A DNA stretch of 32,436 bases from Bdellovibrionia bacterium (GCA_030424715.1 JAUHWH010000004.1:1-32436), one strand, 5' to 3'; counted from the first letter of the stretch, positions 1-8,415 are shown. Translations and numbers: made by a program. The notes: a model not told the origin generated them from the sequence alone.

Positions 1-1
1 C

Positions 2-2164
2 ACTGGTGCGGCTGGTCCAACGGGTGCGACAGGAGCCACGGGAGCAACGGGTGCTACTGGAGCTGCCGGTCCAACGGGAGCTACGGGCCCAACAGGTAAC
101 ACAGGTGCAACGGGAGCAACAGGTGCTACGGGAGCTGCCGGTCCAACAGGAGCTACGGGTGCCACAGGTGCGGCTGGTCCTACGGGTGCGACAGGAGCCA
201 CGGGAGCAACGGGTGCCACAGGTAACACAGGTGCAACGGGAGCTGCCGGTCCAACAGGAGCGACAGGAGCCACCGGTGCTGCAGGCCCAACAGGAGCGAC
301 AGGTCCCACCGGAGCAACGGGTGCTACTGGAGCTGATGGTGCAACAGGAGCGACAGGTGCCACTGGTGCAGCCGGTCCAACGGGAGCGACAGGTGCCACT
401 GGAGCTGCCGGCCCAACGGGAGCTACTGGAGCCACTGGTGCTGCAGGCCCAACAGGAGCGACAGGTCCCACCGGAGCAACGGGTGCTACTGGAGCTGATG
501 GTGCAACCGGTGTCGCCGGTCCAACGGGTGCGACAGGTGCAACCGGTGTCGCCGGTCCTACAGGAGTGACAGGCGCAACGGGGCCGGTGGGATTGGTATC
601 CGGTGTTGCCTCTTATGGGTCGACCGACAACTACACTACTTTTTCCACAAACAATATAGAACGCGTTCGGATTGATTCGAGTGGTAACGTTGGTATCGGT
701 ACAACTATCCCAGCAGTTGCGCTTGATGTTGGAACCGGTGTAATCAATGCGGCCAGTATTTGTGATGAAAACAACGCCAACTGTAAAGACATTTCAGCGG
801 GCTGGAGCGGTGGAGGACTCAGCAATGGTGGTGATGCTGGTGCTGTTACTGTTGGTTCGAATGACAATACTTTGCAGCTTGAAAGTAATGGGGTCACAGG
901 GATCACCCTAGACACTTCACAAAACGCAACCTTCACTGGAGAAATTTTGGCGGCTGAAGGTACTCGTGCTAATCCATCAATTTCTTTTGCAGGCGATTCT
1001 GATACGGGGTTCCGGCGCTTTGGCGACGGCGGAATCGAACTTTCAAGTAACGACACAAGACTCATGTGGTTCTTAAATTACGGAATCTTTAGTTTTCAGC
1101 CAATTTCATCGAGTAGGGACGATTCTGAAGCATACCTATTCGACAATATTTGGCAAAACACCCAGGCGGGTACCGCGTTTATTTCAGAGAACTCTTCTTG
1201 GACCACGGGCGCTTCATCGGTCATGGAATATAAAGTTAAGAATTCTAGCGGAACAGACCAGAAGGGCTATGTGGGAGTTGTTTCACAGGCTTCTGGAAAT
1301 ACTCCTGATATGGTTTTTGGTTTGCAGTCTGCCGCGACCCAAACTCTCGAGCGAATGCGAATTAATTCAAGTGGTAATGTCGGTATCGGCACGGCAGGCC
1401 CACTCACCCCGCTTCACATCAGTAATGGTGCAGAAACATCAAATTACATTAAGCTAACCAACAACTCCTCGGGTCATGGAGCAACCGACGGCTTGACCTT
1501 AGGCTTCGACTCTGCAGCTTCGGCGTATTACCTTAACGGGCATGAATATTATGACTTTAGCTTTTTAACCAATGATGCTGAAAGAATGAGGATTAGTCGA
1601 GATGGAGACGTTGGGATTGGAACAACTACGCCGGGCTATAAGCTGCATGTCGTAGGTTCCGCAGGTAAAACAACAGGAACGGCTTGGACTAATATTTCAG
1701 ATCGTCGATTAAAAGATATTCATGGTGATTACGACAAAGGGCTCGAGGAAATTCTTGGCCTGCGTACTGTTCGTTATAGCTACAAAAAAGATAACGCCAT
1801 GGGATTACCTTCAGATAATGAAATTGTGGGCTTTGTTGCTCAAGAGGTGCAAACTCTTATTCCAGAGGCAGTCAATGAGCGTGAAGATGGTTACTTAGAA
1901 CTTAATGTGGATCCTATACATTGGGCATCGGTAAATGCAATTCAAGAGCTTCATGGGATGTGTCGGGCTACAGATAAGGATTTGTTACAAATCAAATCCC
2001 TTATGGAGCAGAACAAGCGTGACATTGCTAGCTTGCAAGTGAATGACAGTGTTCAAGATGAAAAACTTCAGACTTTAGAAAAAGAGAACAAAAACCTTAA
2101 ATCTGAAAATGAAGATCTTAAAAAACGTCTAGAGAGATTAGAACAATTTCTTAATATAAAATAA
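2..2164 (+). CDS. Collagen-like trimeric fibre protein with C-terminal S74 chaperone (5' end outside window)
   Basis: The reading frame is open from the left edge, so the N-terminus is missing; 720 residues are visible. Residues 1 to about 195 are uninterrupted Gly-X-Y triplets ([12 protein letters not shown], a few GAD), a collagen-like stalk. A glycine/serine/asparagine-rich beta region follows, with three copies of an ER(M/V)RI..GNVGIGT..P repeat near residues 220, 450 and 527. Next comes a peptidase S74 intramolecular chaperone beginning at SDRRLK (Ser 566), then a C-terminal heptad-rich coiled coil. In the S74 family, Ser and Lys of SDRRLK form the self-cleaving dyad, and the chaperone is released after the trimer folds. 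Role inferred: a secreted or surface trimeric fibre or adhesin, comparable to phage tail fibres and to the Bdellovibrio mosaic adhesive trimer proteins. The tip would be the roughly 330 residues before Ser 566. The 2-569 region is also open in another frame as an Arg/Gln-rich product, which is a shadow of the repeat. Confidence 0.88.
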   Translation, partial: TGAAGPTGATGATGATGATGAAGPTGATGPTGNTGATGATGATGAAGPTGATGATGAAGPTGATGATGATGATGNTGATGAAGPTGATGATGAAGPTGATGPTGATGATGADGATGATGATGAAGPTGATGATGAAGPTGATGATGAAGPTGATGPTGATGATGADGATGVAGPTGATGATGVAGPTGVTGATGPVGLVSGVASYGSTDNYTTFSTNNIERVRIDSSGNVGIGTTIPAVALDVGTGVINAASICDENNANCKDISAGWSGGGLSNGGDAGAVTVGSNDNTLQLESNGVTGITLDTSQNATFTGEILAAEGTRANPSISFAGDSDTGFRRFGDGGIELSSNDTRLMWFLNYGIFSFQPISSSRDDSEAYLFDNIWQNTQAGTAFISENSSWTTGASSVMEYKVKNSSGTDQKGYVGVVSQASGNTPDMVFGLQSAATQTLERMRINSSGNVGIGTAGPLTPLHISNGAETSNYIKLTNNSSGHGATDGLTLGFDSAASAYYLNGHEYYDFSFLTNDAERMRISRDGDVGIGTTTPGYKLHVVGSAGKTTGTAWTNISDRRLKDIHGDYDKGLEEILGLRTVRYSYKKDNAMGLPSDNEIVGFVAQEVQTLIPEAVNEREDGYLELNVDPIHWASVNAIQELHGMCRATDKDLLQIKSLMEQNKRDIASLQVNDSVQDEKLQTLEKENKNLKSENEDLKKRLERLEQFLNIK
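275..345 (+). repeat. 71-bp direct repeat, copy 1, in collagen-coding region
   Basis: By my reading this stretch is identical to 437-507. The two are 162 bp apart start to start, that is 54 codons or 18 Gly-X-Y triplets, so recombination between them would delete or duplicate in frame. The eight bases before each copy match as well, apart from the last base. Confidence 0.85.
437..507 (+). repeat. 71-bp direct repeat, copy 2, in collagen-coding region
   Basis: This is the second identical copy of 275-345. A shorter 23-bp repeat follows immediately (500-522 and 536-558), also in frame. Together they suggest the stalk grew by segmental duplication. Confidence 0.85.
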
Positions 2165-2596
2165 TTCATCGGAACAGCATCTGAAAATAATATTCCAAGT
2201 TCAAGTTTCCTTGGAACAAAAACGTCTTGTTTTGATTTGCTGAAATACCCGTATATTGTCCTAGTGTCTTAATTTTCCGTTTTTCTCTGAGCCCCAAAAA
2301 ATAAATTGAGCAGTTTCATAACAACGACATTCTGAGCTTGTCTGATTTGTTCTTTCTATCATGTATTGTTTTTTTTCCGAATGGATCAAGTGGGAAAGGA
2401 CTAAGATCGACTCAGGAGGTCGTGATTTGCTACGGACTTAGATTTCCCGAGGGTTTTAAGGCAGTCTCTATTCGAGCTCCAGATTTCTGTTCGATCAAGT
2501 TTGGAGTCTAGGTTGTGTCAGCGAAATTCATCTTAAGGTCTTTCTAAAAAAAGCCGATATAAATAATGAAATAGAATAGTTGTGGAGATTCTTAAT
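2165..2596. other. Intergenic region, 432 bp, no gene seen
   Basis: No convincing reading frame is present. A 7-bp hairpin lies shortly after the fibre gene stop, with arms TTCCAAG at 2193-2199 and CTTGGAA at 2210-2216. It has no T-run, so it is a weak terminator candidate. The AT-rich segment about 2548-2580 (with GATATAAATAAT) could hold the promoter of the lipoprotein gene, but I see no clear -35 element. The length suggests that the fibre gene and the lipoproteins are separate transcription units. Confidence 0.5.
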
Positions 2597-4180
2597 ATGA
2601 GGGTTCGCTTTTTGGTTTTAATGGCCTTAACGTTATTTGTCGTCAATTGTTCAGAGGTTGAGAACGGCAACCAAGATTCCGCCTCTGAGATCAGTTGTGC
2701 GAGCGCCTCTGGTAATTGGGTGGTGTCGAGTGTCACCTGTGATGGTGTTGCCAACACCAGTTTTGGTTCGATGGCCTTTGCTTTCAACTCCAGTACCAGT
2801 GTGACCCAAACCCAGGGGAGCACTGCTTGTTCGGGTACTGTTGATTGGACGGCGGAGCACGTTGCCTTCAACAATAGTTTAAACCTCACCGGGGTCGGAG
2901 CCTTTCGTTGCTCCGCCAACAATGCGACAGTTAGCAGTTGTTCCACAAGTTTGATGGATTGTGACAGTTCCGTTGATGCTACCGGCTTTCAAAACAACTT
3001 TGAGACCTGTGCCATACGAAGCTCTAATATGATTGTATCGCGTACTGTTTCTAGCACAAACAATCCCAATGGCTTTGCAGTTTGTACCGACGGAGAGGTC
3101 GAAGAAATGACATTAACTCAGGCCGCCAGTGACCCAACGGGGCCGGCAGTTCTAACCATTTCAAACGACAACCCGGCTGTGTTTGGAACCGTCGCCACCG
3201 GCGGCAGTCAACAACTCACTTTCAATATGAGCAACTCTGGTGCAGAGGCGGCAACAGCGATCTCCGCTTCGGGGCTGGCCGCTCCTTATTCTTTTTTTGG
3301 CGGATCCTACCCTGGAACTGGCGGCACCTGTGGAGCCTCTTTGGCGGGCGGCGCGAGCTGCACCTTTGTCGTTTCTTTTAATCCAACAGTCGCAGGAACT
3401 TCGACAGATGATATTTCCATTGCCTATAATGATAGTGCGGCCGTTCAAAGCCTTACTCATGGGGTGACGGGAGCGGGTGTCAACGGTGGATCTTCTGCTG
3501 TTTTAACAATTTCTGAGAGTGATCCTTACGATTTTGGAACCCGTGTGGTCGGTTCTAGCAGTCAGCATACATTTACAGTCACGAACATTGGATCTGCCAC
3601 TGCCACGTCTATTTCAGAGGTTGGGCTCGCCGCTCCCTTTGGCTTCTCGGGAGGCAGCTTTCCTGGAACGGGTGGAACATGCTCCGCGACATTGAGTGCT
3701 GCAGCGGCTTGTCAGCTAGTGGTCGAGTTTTCCCCTGTCAGTGTGGGAGTCGCTTCGGACGCGATCCTACTGAATTACAACAACGGTCTTTCTACACAAA
3801 GTGCGAGCCGTTCTGTTCAGGGCACCGGCGTAAACCCTGGTCTCCTCGTAATTTCAGATGGTCCGGTCTTTGACTTTGGTTCCGTGCAAGCGTCCAGTAG
3901 TTCCAGCAAGGTTTTTACGGTGACTAACTTGGGTGGTTTTACAGCCATCGCTTTGAGCGGCGGTGGCTTGGCCGCACCATTTTCATTTACTGGTGGCGCC
4001 TACCCTGGTGTCGGTGGTACCTGTGGCTCTTCCTTAGCACCCGCTAGCAATTGTACAATCCAGGTGCGCTATGCTCCCGTGGTCGTCGGCAGTGATTCTG
4101 ACACCCTTAATCTCGACTACAACGACGGGGCCTCAACCCAGCAGGCCAGTCGGAATCTCCTGGGTTCGGGGACACCTTAA
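2597..4180 (+). CDS. Lipoprotein with Cys-rich N-domain and three choice-of-anchor-D/ASH-like repeats
   Basis: The ATG at 2597 is chosen because GGAG lies nine bases upstream; an in-frame GTG at 2582 would bury that site. The product is 527 aa. A hydrophobic signal ends in VVNC (Cys 18), a slightly unusual lipobox with Asn before Cys. Residues about 34-180 form a Cys-rich domain with nine or so cysteines, probably disulfide bonded. Three tandem repeats of about 115 residues start near 183, 299 and 413. Each has (D/V)FG, TF.(V/M)(T/S)N.G, LAAP(F/Y).F.GG.(Y/F)PG.GGTC and a closing G(A/T/S)G. These are Ig-fold repeats like choice-of-anchor-D (ASH/HYDIN-like) domains, usual in secreted surface proteins. 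The next gene is a paralogue. No enzyme motif is visible; function unknown, probably structural or adhesive. Confidence 0.85.
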   Translation: MRVRFLVLMALTLFVVNCSEVENGNQDSASEISCASASGNWVVSSVTCDGVANTSFGSMAFAFNSSTSVTQTQGSTACSGTVDWTAEHVAFNNSLNLTGVGAFRCSANNATVSSCSTSLMDCDSSVDATGFQNNFETCAIRSSNMIVSRTVSSTNNPNGFAVCTDGEVEEMTLTQAASDPTGPAVLTISNDNPAVFGTVATGGSQQLTFNMSNSGAEAATAISASGLAAPYSFFGGSYPGTGGTCGASLAGGASCTFVVSFNPTVAGTSTDDISIAYNDSAAVQSLTHGVTGAGVNGGSSAVLTISESDPYDFGTRVVGSSSQHTFTVTNIGSATATSISEVGLAAPFGFSGGSFPGTGGTCSATLSAAAACQLVVEFSPVSVGVASDAILLNYNNGLSTQSASRSVQGTGVNPGLLVISDGPVFDFGSVQASSSSSKVFTVTNLGGFTAIALSGGGLAAPFSFTGGAYPGVGGTCGSSLAPASNCTIQVRYAPVVVGSDSDTLNLDYNDGASTQQASRNLLGSGTP

Positions 4181-4197
4181 GGGGGCTACCCTTAAGG
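4175..4197 (+). terminator. Hairpin overlapping the lipoprotein stop codon
   Basis: Perfect 9-bp arms CCTTAAGGG (4175-4183) and CCCTTAAGG (4189-4197) flank a 5-base loop and include the stop codon. A T-run (4215-4221) comes only about 18 bases later, so the terminator is imperfect. A competing 7-bp hairpin, GGGGGAT at 4199-4205 with ATCCCCC at 4226-4232, lies just downstream. Either could end or attenuate transcription between the two paralogues. Confidence 0.4.
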
Positions 4198-4288
4198 CGG
4201 GGGATTTTCGTCGGGTTTTTTAGAGATCCCCCAAAAATTTCAATCCTTTATAAAATTTTAAGCGTCTTATACCGATACATGTATTGGT

Positions 4289-5569
4289 ATGAGAATTCTT
4301 TTTTTAACCTCCATTCGATATTTTACTCTATTGAGTCTTTCGCTGCTATTTTTTGCGTGCAATGGTGAGAATATTGATCCCGTCACTGAAGTCAGTTGCT
4401 CCAGTGCTAAAGGGCTTTGGACCATCGTGGGTGTGACTTGTGACGGGGTGAGTGTCGAAATTGACCCAGTCACATACCTGTTTGATGACGTGACCGGCAA
4501 CATCACCCAAACCACGGGGCGAGTGGACTGTGCCACTCAATTCAATTGGCTTGTAGAGGTTGGCGCAGAAACCGCAATATTTTCTATGACTGGCTCCGGC
4601 AATTTGAGCTGTTCGAAAAGTGGAGCCGATGTTAACTTCTGCTCCAGCGAAATCAACTCTTGCAACGCTGGCATCAACATAACCGGTCTGCGCAATGAGT
4701 ATCCCACCTGTGTTATTGAGCGCGATGGTATGTCGCTGATTCGAAATGTTTCATTGGTAAACAATCCCGACAACCTCTCGTTTTGTGAAAATGGGCAAAC
4801 GGAGACGGTGACGTTACGTCAAGGGGACTACATCCCTCCGCCTCCGCCACCACCAGGTAACGACCCCGAAGACACTCGCGCCTTTATCGAGGTGGTCGGT
4901 AACAATCCCACGGACTTTGGGGTGCATCCTGTGGGCAGTCGAATTGTGCGGGCTTTAACACTTACAAACACTGGTTTTGGCCCGGCAACAGGATTGACCG
5001 CCCATGGATTAGACGCTCCTTTTTTGTTTGTGGGCGTCAAGTATCCTGGTATCGGGGGAAGCTGCACCGAAACTCTTGAAAAAGGCGACAGTTGCACAAT
5101 CTTGATTGAGTTTTTTCCGCAGGTGGCGAGCTACTACACTGACAATCTGACCATCAATTATTCGAACGGTTCCAGTGCGATCGCCATCAGTCAGGGCTTG
5201 GCTGCAACAGCCAGTGCTAACTTGGCGCAACTGACAATCTCGCGAGGGCCTTTTTACAACTTTGGCAAAATTGTAACGGGTCAACCAGAGGTCCAAACTT
5301 TCACTGTGCGCAATAGTGGCGGCGCCGATGCCATCGGTGTGTTTCCATCCGCTTTGACACCTCCGTTCTCTTACACCGGAGGTGTCTACCCCGGCCTGGC
5401 CGGCGATTGCGGGAGTTTGCTAACCACAACCCAAGACTGTATTCTGGAAGTTGAATTCACACCTCAGGCCGTCGGACCATTTAACGACACAATCGAAATG
5501 AACTATTTCGACGGTGCGAATGATCAGAAGACCCGGCGCAACATCTTTGGCGAAGGTGTGGCCCCCTAG
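4289..5569 (+). CDS. Paralogous lipoprotein: Cys-rich N-domain, polyproline linker, two choice-of-anchor-D-like repeats
   Basis: 426 aa. The signal peptide ends in LLFFAC (lipobox Cys 24). No good ribosome-binding site precedes the ATG, but it is the only start that keeps the lipobox. Residues about 36-175 match the N-domain of the upstream lipoprotein: EVSCSSAKGLW..VTCDG here against EISCASASGNW..VTCDG there, with the later cysteines in the same order. A run of seven prolines near residues 181-187 then separates it from two Ig-like repeats of about 110 residues, each with (N/D)FG, TN.G/RN.G and YPG..G.C. It has one repeat fewer than its neighbour, so tandem duplication was followed by repeat loss or gain. 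Function unknown; probably a surface-exposed or periplasmic lipoprotein. Confidence 0.85.
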   Translation: MRILFLTSIRYFTLLSLSLLFFACNGENIDPVTEVSCSSAKGLWTIVGVTCDGVSVEIDPVTYLFDDVTGNITQTTGRVDCATQFNWLVEVGAETAIFSMTGSGNLSCSKSGADVNFCSSEINSCNAGINITGLRNEYPTCVIERDGMSLIRNVSLVNNPDNLSFCENGQTETVTLRQGDYIPPPPPPPGNDPEDTRAFIEVVGNNPTDFGVHPVGSRIVRALTLTNTGFGPATGLTAHGLDAPFLFVGVKYPGIGGSCTETLEKGDSCTILIEFFPQVASYYTDNLTINYSNGSSAIAISQGLAATASANLAQLTISRGPFYNFGKIVTGQPEVQTFTVRNSGGADAIGVFPSALTPPFSYTGGVYPGLAGDCGSLLTTTQDCILEVEFTPQAVGPFNDTIEMNYFDGANDQKTRRNIFGEGVAP

Positions 5570-5707
5570 TCTCTCAATTGTCACGCCTTGTGCAGATGCA
5601 TAGCTTATTGCTTTGAATAAGATAGATAGAAGCTTTGTCCTGATGGCACATTTTCCTTGTTTTAAAGAGCGATCATGGATACCTAATACCCATTCTTGGG
5701 AGGGAGC

Positions 5708-6112
5708 ATGAAAAAACTATTTCTATTTATTGTGTGTGTTGGGCTCAGTGTTTCAGTATCGGCGAACTCGGATCTTGAGGCATCGATGAAAATTATTGGT
5801 GAGCAATTCAAAGCAATCGGAGCAGGCTTGCAATCTCATCAAATCTCGGCGAACGAGCTGCAGGCTGTAGAGCTTTTACAGCGCGAGGTGGCTGCATCAA
5901 GCTTGATCTATCCGGATGCTGCCACCAGTGAAGCCTTAAAGCTGCAGTACTCAAAGTGGATGGCGGAGTTGATGCAGTTGGCGTTGGTGCTAGAGGACGA
6001 TTTTGAGTTGGCCATGATGGCGGACCCTCAAGATCTGAGCGCTAGCTTCGCGACTTTTGTTGCAATCAATGAGCTTCGCAAAAAAGGTCACGACCAGTTT
6101 AAGCCAGAATAG
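5708..6112 (+). CDS. Cytochrome b562-like periplasmic four-helix protein
   Basis: The ATG at 5708 is chosen because a GGGAGGGAG Shine-Dalgarno lies just upstream and MKK begins a clean signal peptide ending SVSA/N. The product is 134 aa, and its mature part of about 115 residues is all helical. The mature N-terminus (NSDLEASMKIIGEQFKAI) resembles that of E. coli cytochrome b562, which uses Met 7 as haem ligand; Met 27 here is mature residue 8. His 128, in KKGHDQF near the C-terminus, sits where the family has its second ligand, His 102. There is no CXXCH, so haem would be non-covalent. The role would be periplasmic electron transfer. It ends four bases from the convergent SH3 gene. The family call rests on length, fold and the two putative ligands. 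Confidence 0.6.
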   Translation: MKKLFLFIVCVGLSVSVSANSDLEASMKIIGEQFKAIGAGLQSHQISANELQAVELLQREVAASSLIYPDAATSEALKLQYSKWMAELMQLALVLEDDFELAMMADPQDLSASFATFVAINELRKKGHDQFKPE

Positions 6113-6116
6113 TCTA

Positions 6117-6563
6117 CTAGTTGATCCAGAGCAGTTTGCGGAAGATCCAGTAAGAGTCACCAAAAGAGTCGGTGACTTTTGCCCATTCACCTTTGATTTT
6201 TGCCACTTTGAAAACGGTATACTTTTCAACGGATGGCAGGTCAGAGGCCAATTTGTAGCGAGTGCCTGGTCCAGTTCTCAAGTTGGCTTTTTTGACTTTC
6301 ACCACGCCACACATATAACGACTGGTGACCAATTTTTTGTAAACCCAATGTTGATCGCCTTCGAAGTCTTTGACTTTAATCCAAGAGCCCTTTTTTTTCT
6401 GTTTCTGCAGAGGCATGTACTGAAACACCTCCCAGCTGATAGGGTTTTTGGTACCGGGCCCAGAGCGAAGGTTGGCTTTCTTAACGTTAATACACAATGC
6501 ACAAGCCAGAGTTGGAAAAGTCAGTTGCGAAATCAGAGTAGAAAAAAAAGCAAAACGAAACAT
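6117..6563 (-). CDS. Secreted protein with two bacterial SH3 domains
   Basis: 148 aa with an N-terminal hydrophobic signal (residues 1-23). Two bacterial SH3-like domains follow, about residues 24-80 and 84-146. Each starts with a VKKANLR.GPGT motif and ends with a (Y/F)GD.(H/Y)W(V/I)(Y/F)(K/R)KL-type segment, and each begins at a cysteine (CINVKK, CGVVKV). Bacterial SH3 domains of this type usually bind peptidoglycan or cell-wall peptides. It lies 12 bases after the oxyR stop on the same strand, so the two are probably cotranscribed. A cell-envelope role is inferred; whether it has anything to do with peroxide stress is unknown. Confidence 0.8.
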   Translation of the reverse strand: MFRFAFFSTLISQLTFPTLACALCINVKKANLRSGPGTKNPISWEVFQYMPLQKQKKKGSWIKVKDFEGDQHWVYKKLVTSRYMCGVVKVKKANLRTGPGTRYKLASDLPSVEKYTVFKVAKIKGEWAKVTDSFGDSYWIFRKLLWIN

Positions 6564-6575
6564 ACCCCCATTGTG

Positions 6576-7526
6576 TTAAAAAACTTCAACGACGTCAATG
6601 TCACTCTTTTTGAGAGAACGGATGTTTTTCGGGAGTTGACTAATAATCAGTTCTTCCATGGCGTTGATGGTCTGCTCTTTTAAAAAGCTGCGACTGTGGA
6701 CAAGGCTCACTTCTCTTGTAGGCACGGGCTTTTTAAACTTTTTGATGTGACGTTCGACTTCCGCCGCTGAGAGATCGCAGACGGCAAGCTCAGGGAGCAA
6801 GGTGTACCCCGCGTTGCGTTTGACCATATTTTTTAAGGTCTCTAGGTTCCCACCAGTGAACTCAATGTTTCCCAGGGGGGTGCTTTTTCTATCTTTAGTA
6901 CAAATTTTTAGGACCTGGTCCCTAAAGCAGTGGCCTTCTTCGAGAAGCCAAAGGCTTTCACCCGAAAGATCTTTCTCAGTGATCAGGCGCCGTCGAGAAA
7001 GGGGGTGGGATTCCGAGGTGTAGGCGAAAAAAGGTTCGAAAAATAAATGTCGCTCAATCAATCGGTCGTCACCCAGAGGGGTGACCAAAAGTCCCCCATC
7101 CAGTTCATCATCGGCCAAGCGCTTGATGATTTCAGCCGTTTGGTATTCGTGGATCTTCAGTTTCACCTTGGGGTAGGCCTCAGAGAACGGACCGACAAAA
7201 AGAGGGATGAGGTAAGGGGTCAAGGTCGGGATGACCCCCAGTTGAAACTCTCCACGAGGCTCTTTCGAGCCCGCCAAGGCCACGTGCGCCAATTTCCGAT
7301 GCTCTTTAATGATACGCCGAGCCTGCTCGATGACCTCGGCTCCCGTTGCGGTGGCAATTATAGGCTTTTTTGACCGATCAAAAATGACCACATCCAACTC
7401 GGCCTCTAGTTTTTGGATCTGCATGGAAAGGGAGGGCTGGGCCACATGACAGGCCAGCGCCGCTTTGCCAAAGTGCTTCTCGCGATCGACGGCCAAAATG
7501 TATTCCAGTTGAGCAATGGATGCCAT
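6576..7526 (-). CDS. oxyR: OxyR-type LysR-family peroxide sensor/regulator
   Basis: 316 aa, typical of the LysR family. The N-terminal winged helix-turn-helix (residues 1-60) includes the AA..(C)HVAQPSLSMQI..LE signature. The substrate-binding-like domain spans about residues 92-300. The segment EEGHCFRDQVLKIC carries Cys 200 and Cys 209, the same spacing as the redox pair Cys 199/Cys 208 of E. coli OxyR (EEGHCLRDQ...C). This makes it a genuine thiol-switch OxyR rather than a generic LysR. In the known family, peroxide oxidises the pair and the tetramer activates peroxidase genes. Here it is divergent from a peroxiredoxin-glutaredoxin gene, its expected target. Its own promoter overlaps OxyR-like sites, so autoregulation is likely. 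Confidence 0.92.
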   Translation of the reverse strand: MASIAQLEYILAVDREKHFGKAALACHVAQPSLSMQIQKLEAELDVVIFDRSKKPIIATATGAEVIEQARRIIKEHRKLAHVALAGSKEPRGEFQLGVIPTLTPYLIPLFVGPFSEAYPKVKLKIHEYQTAEIIKRLADDELDGGLLVTPLGDDRLIERHLFFEPFFAYTSESHPLSRRRLITEKDLSGESLWLLEEGHCFRDQVLKICTKDRKSTPLGNIEFTGGNLETLKNMVKRNAGYTLLPELAVCDLSAAEVERHIKKFKKPVPTREVSLVHSRSFLKEQTINAMEELIISQLPKNIRSLKKSDIDVVEVF

Positions 7527-7543
7527 AGGGTCTCCGACAAGTG

Positions 7544-7558
7544 ATAGTTATTAGCTAT
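7544..7558. promoter_or_regulatory. Candidate OxyR half-site (ATAG-N7-CTAT)
   Basis: ATAG at 7544-7547, seven bases, then CTAT at 7555-7558 is the classic OxyR dimer half-site. A second ATAG lies at 7565-7568 but is one base out of register and lacks a good partner. The site is downstream of the predicted oxyR -10, in its leader, which suits autorepression, and about 115 bp before the peroxiredoxin start. Confidence 0.55.
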
Positions 7559-7569
7559 AGTTAGATAGA

Positions 7570-7596
7570 ATTATAATATTTAACATCTATCGTCAA
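7570..7596 (-). promoter_or_regulatory. Candidate sigma70 promoter of oxyR
   Basis: On the minus strand, TTGACG (7591-7596) and a consensus TATAAT (7570-7575) are separated by 15 bases, slightly short of the optimum. The -10 lies 43 bases before the oxyR start codon. Confidence 0.5.
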
Positions 7597-7609
7597 GGCT
7601 GCGATGTTA
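7581..7609. promoter_or_regulatory. Inverted repeat overlapping the oxyR -35
   Basis: Perfect 7-bp arms TAACATC (7581-7587) and GATGTTA (7603-7609) are separated by 15 bases. The repeat covers the predicted oxyR -35 and lies upstream of the peroxiredoxin gene, so it is a second candidate regulator site in this divergent region. Confidence 0.35.
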
Positions 7610-7671
7610 TGGGTATAGCTTCAACGCTGCCATAGTGTTATGAACTATAAAAACTATCCAAAGGAGAAAAC

Positions 7672-8403
7672 ATGAGTTTAGAAGACAAAACAGGTCAGAA
7701 AGTCCCCAATGTGACATTTAAAACCCGCGAAGGGCACAAGTGGGTTGAAAAGACCACTGACGATTATTTTAAAGGTAAAAAGGTTGTGCTTTTTGCTCTC
7801 CCAGGAGCCTACACACCCACTTGCTCCTCGACCCATTTGCCACGTTACAACGAGCTTTATGAGACGTTCCTTAAAGAGGGAATTGACGACGTGATTTGCT
7901 TATCGGTGAATGACACTTTCGTCATGAACGAATGGCAGAAAGATCAGATGGCTGAAAATATCACTATGCTCCCTGACGGTAACGGCGAGTTCTCTGAGCA
8001 GTTGGGCTTCTTAGTCGACAAAAAGGCCATTGGTTTTGGTCCTCGATCTTGGAGATACTCAATGTTGGTCAACGATGGAACCATCGAGAAAATGTTTATC
8101 GAAAAAGAAGTCGACGGAGACCCCTTTGACACGTCTGACGCGGTGACTATGCTTAAGCACATCAACCCCCAGATTGAAATCCCTAAGTCGATTACAATTT
8201 TTACTCGCGAAGGTTGTGAGCATTGTCATGCGGCCAAAGAACTTCTTGAAAGTAAAAATCTAGATTACGAAGAGCATGTTCTTGGTCTCGACTATACGAT
8301 TAAAACTTTGGTCGGAATCAGTGGCGGTACCACAGTCCCTCAGATTTTCATGAATGGTGAAAAAGTGGGTGGAGCCGATCAGTTGAAGAAGTATTTTTCT
8401 TAA
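7672..8403 (+). CDS. Peroxiredoxin-glutaredoxin hybrid protein
   Basis: 243 aa with an AAAGGAG ribosome-binding site. Residues 1 to about 165 are a Prx5-type peroxiredoxin with the active-site motif PGAYTPTC; the peroxidatic cysteine is Cys 51. Residues about 172-243 are a glutaredoxin domain with a C-E-H-C redox motif (Cys 182, Cys 185) and the TVP cis-proline motif (221-223). Known hybrids of this type, such as Haemophilus PGdx, reduce hydrogen peroxide and alkyl peroxides with glutathione, the glutaredoxin half resolving the peroxidatic site. It is divergent from oxyR, so peroxide induction is very likely. It is followed 12 bases later by a flavoprotein disulfide reductase that may recharge the thiol pool. 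No signal peptide: cytoplasmic. Confidence 0.93.
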   Translation: MSLEDKTGQKVPNVTFKTREGHKWVEKTTDDYFKGKKVVLFALPGAYTPTCSSTHLPRYNELYETFLKEGIDDVICLSVNDTFVMNEWQKDQMAENITMLPDGNGEFSEQLGFLVDKKAIGFGPRSWRYSMLVNDGTIEKMFIEKEVDGDPFDTSDAVTMLKHINPQIEIPKSITIFTREGCEHCHAAKELLESKNLDYEEHVLGLDYTIKTLVGISGGTTVPQIFMNGEKVGGADQLKKYFS

Positions 8404-8415
8404 TCGAGGTTTTTG

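Noticed and set aside
6-569. Arg/Gln/Leu-rich open frame in the collagen region
   Set aside because: It is the +1-shifted reading of the Gly-X-Y repeats. The Gly-X-Y frame is continuous with the S74 protein downstream.
5604-5621. AT-rich hairpin (CTTATT ... AATAAG) after the second lipoprotein gene
   Set aside because: Too weak and without a T-run to call a terminator.
6057-6683. Long plus-strand frame of 208 codons
   Set aside because: It is antisense to the SH3-domain and oxyR genes, whose protein motifs are clear.
7632-7648. ATAG and CTAT pair close to the peroxiredoxin start
   Set aside because: The spacer is nine bases, not the seven of OxyR sites, and it is very close to the ribosome-binding site.
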